Shown one piece after another: positions 59,631 through 61,270 of a stretch of DNA of 61,270 nucleotides. A program made the position numbers and the translations under genes. Position 1 is the first letter of the stretch. Every line of letters starts with the position of its first letter. Below the pieces are notes generated by a model that saw nothing but the letters and a program-made list of their open reading frames with translations, was not told where the DNA came from and searched no databases. Origin of the DNA: Acidobacteriota bacterium (GTDB lineage: Bacteria; Acidobacteriota; JAAYUB01); NCBI GenBank assembly GCA_016935015.1, contig JAFGRT010000167.1, positions 1 through 61,270 of the forward strand, in the 5' to 3' direction.

Positions 59631-60554
59631 ATGGCCTGTATGCCTAAAAAGCATGACCCACGCCGGAAGAACCTCCGCCTTGGACGCATTTCAGCGGCCA
59701 TGGCCCTGGCAGGGCTGGTAGCCGCGGCCTGCACGTCGTCGGGCTGGTTGTGGCGACAGAACGAGGAAGGGCCGCTGTGGGTGCGGGTGGCCACCCATCG
59801 ATGGCTGAAAGTTTCTGAAATCGGACGGGGGGAACTGGCGGCGGCCTGTGATGTCGTCCTAGCCGATGAGCGGATCTCCTTTTCGCAGCTCCATCTGCGG
59901 CGGCAGAGCCATTTCCGGTTAAACATCTTCGCATTCAAACCGGAGACCTTTCTTTTCCAGACCGTGTTCAAGCCGGAGTTCATGCTCACCACCCAAGACG
60001 AGATGGGGGGGGAGCGACCGGCGCTCATTTTCATCATCAATGCCAACTACTTCGACGAGGATTTTCAGCCGCTGGGCTGGGTCGTCCATGAAGGGCGGAC
60101 CTTCAACCGTGAAGCCGGCCGGTTCGACGGATATTTCCTCGTCACTGACGATCTCCGGCCGGTGGTGGGCTCGCGCGAACAGCGGGTCCGGGCGCGGGGC
60201 CGGATCCGCGAGGCAGTCCAGTCCTATCCGTTGCTGCTGGAGGATTACCGGGTACGGGAAGACGTCCTGCGCGGCAAGGAGCGGTTGACCCATGCGGCGG
60301 AACGGACGTGGCGCGTCCTCATCGGCCAGCTGGCCGACGACACGTTGATCTTTCTGGCCTCGGATGCCGGCTGTATAGTGGACTTGCATGAAATGGTCCA
60401 GCTGGCCGGCGGCTTGAATATCCGGAACGCCATGGCCCTGGACGGCGGGGGGTCGGTCCAGTACAGTTTGCGATACGGGGATACGGCGCACAGCTTCAGC
60501 GTGCGCGGGCGGAAGGTGCCGGTCTTTGTCGGGATTACGGAAAAATCCGACTAG
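59631..60554 (+). CDS. Phosphodiester glycosidase (NAGPA-like) family protein
   Basis: The 307-residue protein has a hydrophobic N-terminus ending in LVAAAC, a possible lipoprotein or signal site, so it should act outside the cytoplasm. The catalytic domain carries FIINANYFDE and the family signature NAMALDGGGSVQYSL near residues 265-280, and ends with KVPVFVGI. Relatives remove GlcNAc or other sugars from phosphodiester linkages. It follows mraY by 18 bases, so it may trim or recycle a phosphate-linked glycan made by this cluster. That is inference. Confidence 0.87.
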   Translation: MACMPKKHDPRRKNLRLGRISAAMALAGLVAAACTSSGWLWRQNEEGPLWVRVATHRWLKVSEIGRGELAAACDVVLADERISFSQLHLRRQSHFRLNIFAFKPETFLFQTVFKPEFMLTTQDEMGGERPALIFIINANYFDEDFQPLGWVVHEGRTFNREAGRFDGYFLVTDDLRPVVGSREQRVRARGRIREAVQSYPLLLEDYRVREDVLRGKERLTHAAERTWRVLIGQLADDTLIFLASDAGCIVDLHEMVQLAGGLNIRNAMALDGGGSVQYSLRYGDTAHSFSVRGRKVPVFVGITEKSD

Positions 60555-60919
60555 CGGGGCGGGGCGGATTCCGCCGGCGTCGTCGTGGCGCCATATCCCA
60601 TCTCTACGATCACTGTGATCAGGTTCTCCGGTTGGATGCGCCGGGCATCGTAGTCCACTTCGCCCTGCCCGGTTTCGTAGGTTACGGCTGCCCGAAGAAC
60701 GCCGGGTTGTTTGGACAGGGCCTTGGTGATGGCTTCGGCACACCCTTCACAGTGCATGCCCGTGACGGTGAGGGTCGCAGTGGCCGTCTCAACAGCCGGC
60801 GCGGACTCCGCGGCAACCGAGGTCGGCGGGGTGCTCTTTTCCGGACCACCGCAGGCGGCTGAAACGATCACCAGCCCTGTGATCACCAACAGGCTGAACA
60901 GAAACGATGTCTTTGTCAT
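60551..60919 (-). CDS. Heavy-metal-associated domain lipoprotein
   Basis: The 122-residue protein has a lipoprotein signal (ITGLVIVSAAC) and a Thr/Pro/Ala-rich linker (about 25-47). One HMA domain has the metal site GMHCEGC, then TKALSKQPGV and GQGEVDYDARRI. Such domains bind Cu or Hg ions, here anchored in the periplasm rather than in a P-type ATPase. The start at 60919 has GGGAGGAATATGCC upstream. Its stop codon interlocks with that of the glycosidase in the palindrome CTAG at 60551-60554. Confidence 0.85.
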   Translation of the reverse strand: MTKTSFLFSLLVITGLVIVSAACGGPEKSTPPTSVAAESAPAVETATATLTVTGMHCEGCAEAITKALSKQPGVLRAAVTYETGQGEVDYDARRIQPENLITVIVEMGYGATTTPAESAPPR

Positions 60920-61031
60920 GGCATATTCCTCCCGGCGACTTCGTTGCTCCGCAGTATACCATTCCCCGGGTTCATCGTCCAGCCGCGAACTGTCTCCCGG
61001 CCGGGAGCTAGGCTTATCCCGCTGAATCGGC

Positions 61032-61060
61032 TTGTATTCGCCGGCGCCATCCTCTACAAT
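61032..61060 (+). promoter_or_regulatory. Promoter of the sodium/solute symporter gene, possibly leaderless
   Basis: TTGTAT (61032-61037), 17-bp spacer and TACAAT (61055-61060). The ATG is only 7 bases beyond the -10, so transcription would begin at or next to the start codon. CGGCGCCAT is repeated at 61042-61050 and 61061-61069. Confidence 0.5.
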
Positions 61061-61067
61061 CGGCGCC

Positions 61068-61270
61068 ATGAATTTCGGACTTCTCTCCGCCGTTAGTGGT
61101 TTCATCCTGCTGCTGTTGGCGACCGGAGCGTGGCAAGCCCGCAGCCGGCGCGACGCCGACGAGTATTTCATCGCCGGTAAATCCCGGCGGTTCTGGTCTA
61201 TTTTCAGCAGCCTCAGCGCCACGGTTATCGGCGGTTCGGCCACCATTGGTTTGTGCGGACTGGCCGCCCG
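61068..61270 (+). CDS. Sodium/solute symporter (SSS family), cut by window edge
   Basis: Only the first 67 codons are present. The sequence opens with a hydrophobic helix (about 3-20), then ARSRRDADEYFIAGKSRRFW and a second helix containing LSATVIGGSATIGL, the N-terminal pattern of SSS transporters. The substrate cannot be told from this part. Confidence 0.8.
   Translation, partial: MNFGLLSAVSGFILLLLATGAWQARSRRDADEYFIAGKSRRFWSIFSSLSATVIGGSATIGLCGLAA

Noticed and set aside
1-61270. CRISPR array, rRNA genes, insertion sequence, prophage or integrase
   Set aside because: No regularly spaced repeats, no rRNA sequence and no transposase or integrase motif were seen on either strand.

Overview
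The window is a GC-rich chromosomal segment from a Gram-negative, respiring bacterium. Lipoproteins, a TAT-exported oxidoreductase, multihaem c-type cytochromes, TrkH/TrkA and peptidoglycan-type glycosyltransferases all point to a diderm. Alternative complex III joined to a caa3 oxidase, futalosine-type menaquinone genes and a YpdA-like reductase fit an Acidobacteriota-like or related lineage. The taxon is inference only: there is no rRNA in the window.

Layout. 1-2.75 kb: an accessory edge with two hypothetical genes, about 800 bp without a convincing gene, and a GIY-YIG nuclease gene between an intact tRNA-Asn and a degraded tRNA-Asn copy. 2.9-8.6 kb: leftward genes (zinc-dependent phospholipase C-like, YpdA, two small membrane proteins, an SDR, a zinc-ribbon protein, a pentahaem cytochrome). 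8.8-11.8 kb: rightward Cys/Met-type PLP enzyme, MFS transporter and DUF488 protein. 11.8-24.6 kb: a 12-gene leftward respiratory operon, sco-coxA-coxC-coxD-coxB-ctaB-[membrane protein with cytochrome c domain]-actA-actB-actC-actD-actF. Quinol would be oxidised by alternative complex III and electrons passed through cytochrome c domains to an A2-type caa3 oxidase. No separate actE lies between actD and actF. 24.8-29.2 kb: a CPBP protease-like protein, homoserine dehydrogenase and mqnE-mqnP-ubiX for menaquinone. 29.2-35 kb: a DUF3160 protein, then ornithine aminotransferase, a GntR regulator and an adenosine deaminase-like protein.

35-40.8 kb is a leftward signalling operon: a secreted TPR protein, a histidine kinase with PDZ-like modules and a polytopic membrane region, a response regulator with a PP2C phosphatase, and an 80-residue Fis-type protein. 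41-43 kb: NAD(P)HX repair enzyme and TsaE. 43-47.5 kb: a potassium-uptake operon that starts with a HAMP-PAS sensor lacking a kinase domain. 47.5-52 kb: purB, a WalJ-like hydrolase, folD and a YVTN beta-propeller protein.

52-60.5 kb is a same-strand envelope-glycan run: UDP-glucose dehydrogenase, a GT2 glycosyltransferase, MoxR, DUF58, a MurG fused to a roughly 240-residue helical-repeat tail, a MraY-family enzyme with an altered histidine motif, and a phosphodiester glycosidase. The window closes with a heavy-metal-associated lipoprotein and the start of a sodium/solute symporter.

Best candidates for something undescribed: the MurG-fusion/MraY/glycosidase cluster; the PDZ kinase and phosphatase operon; the rearranged ACIII-caa3 operon with a membrane cytochrome where actE might be expected; the kinase-less sensor heading the Trk operon; and the tRNA-Asn/GIY-YIG insertion.
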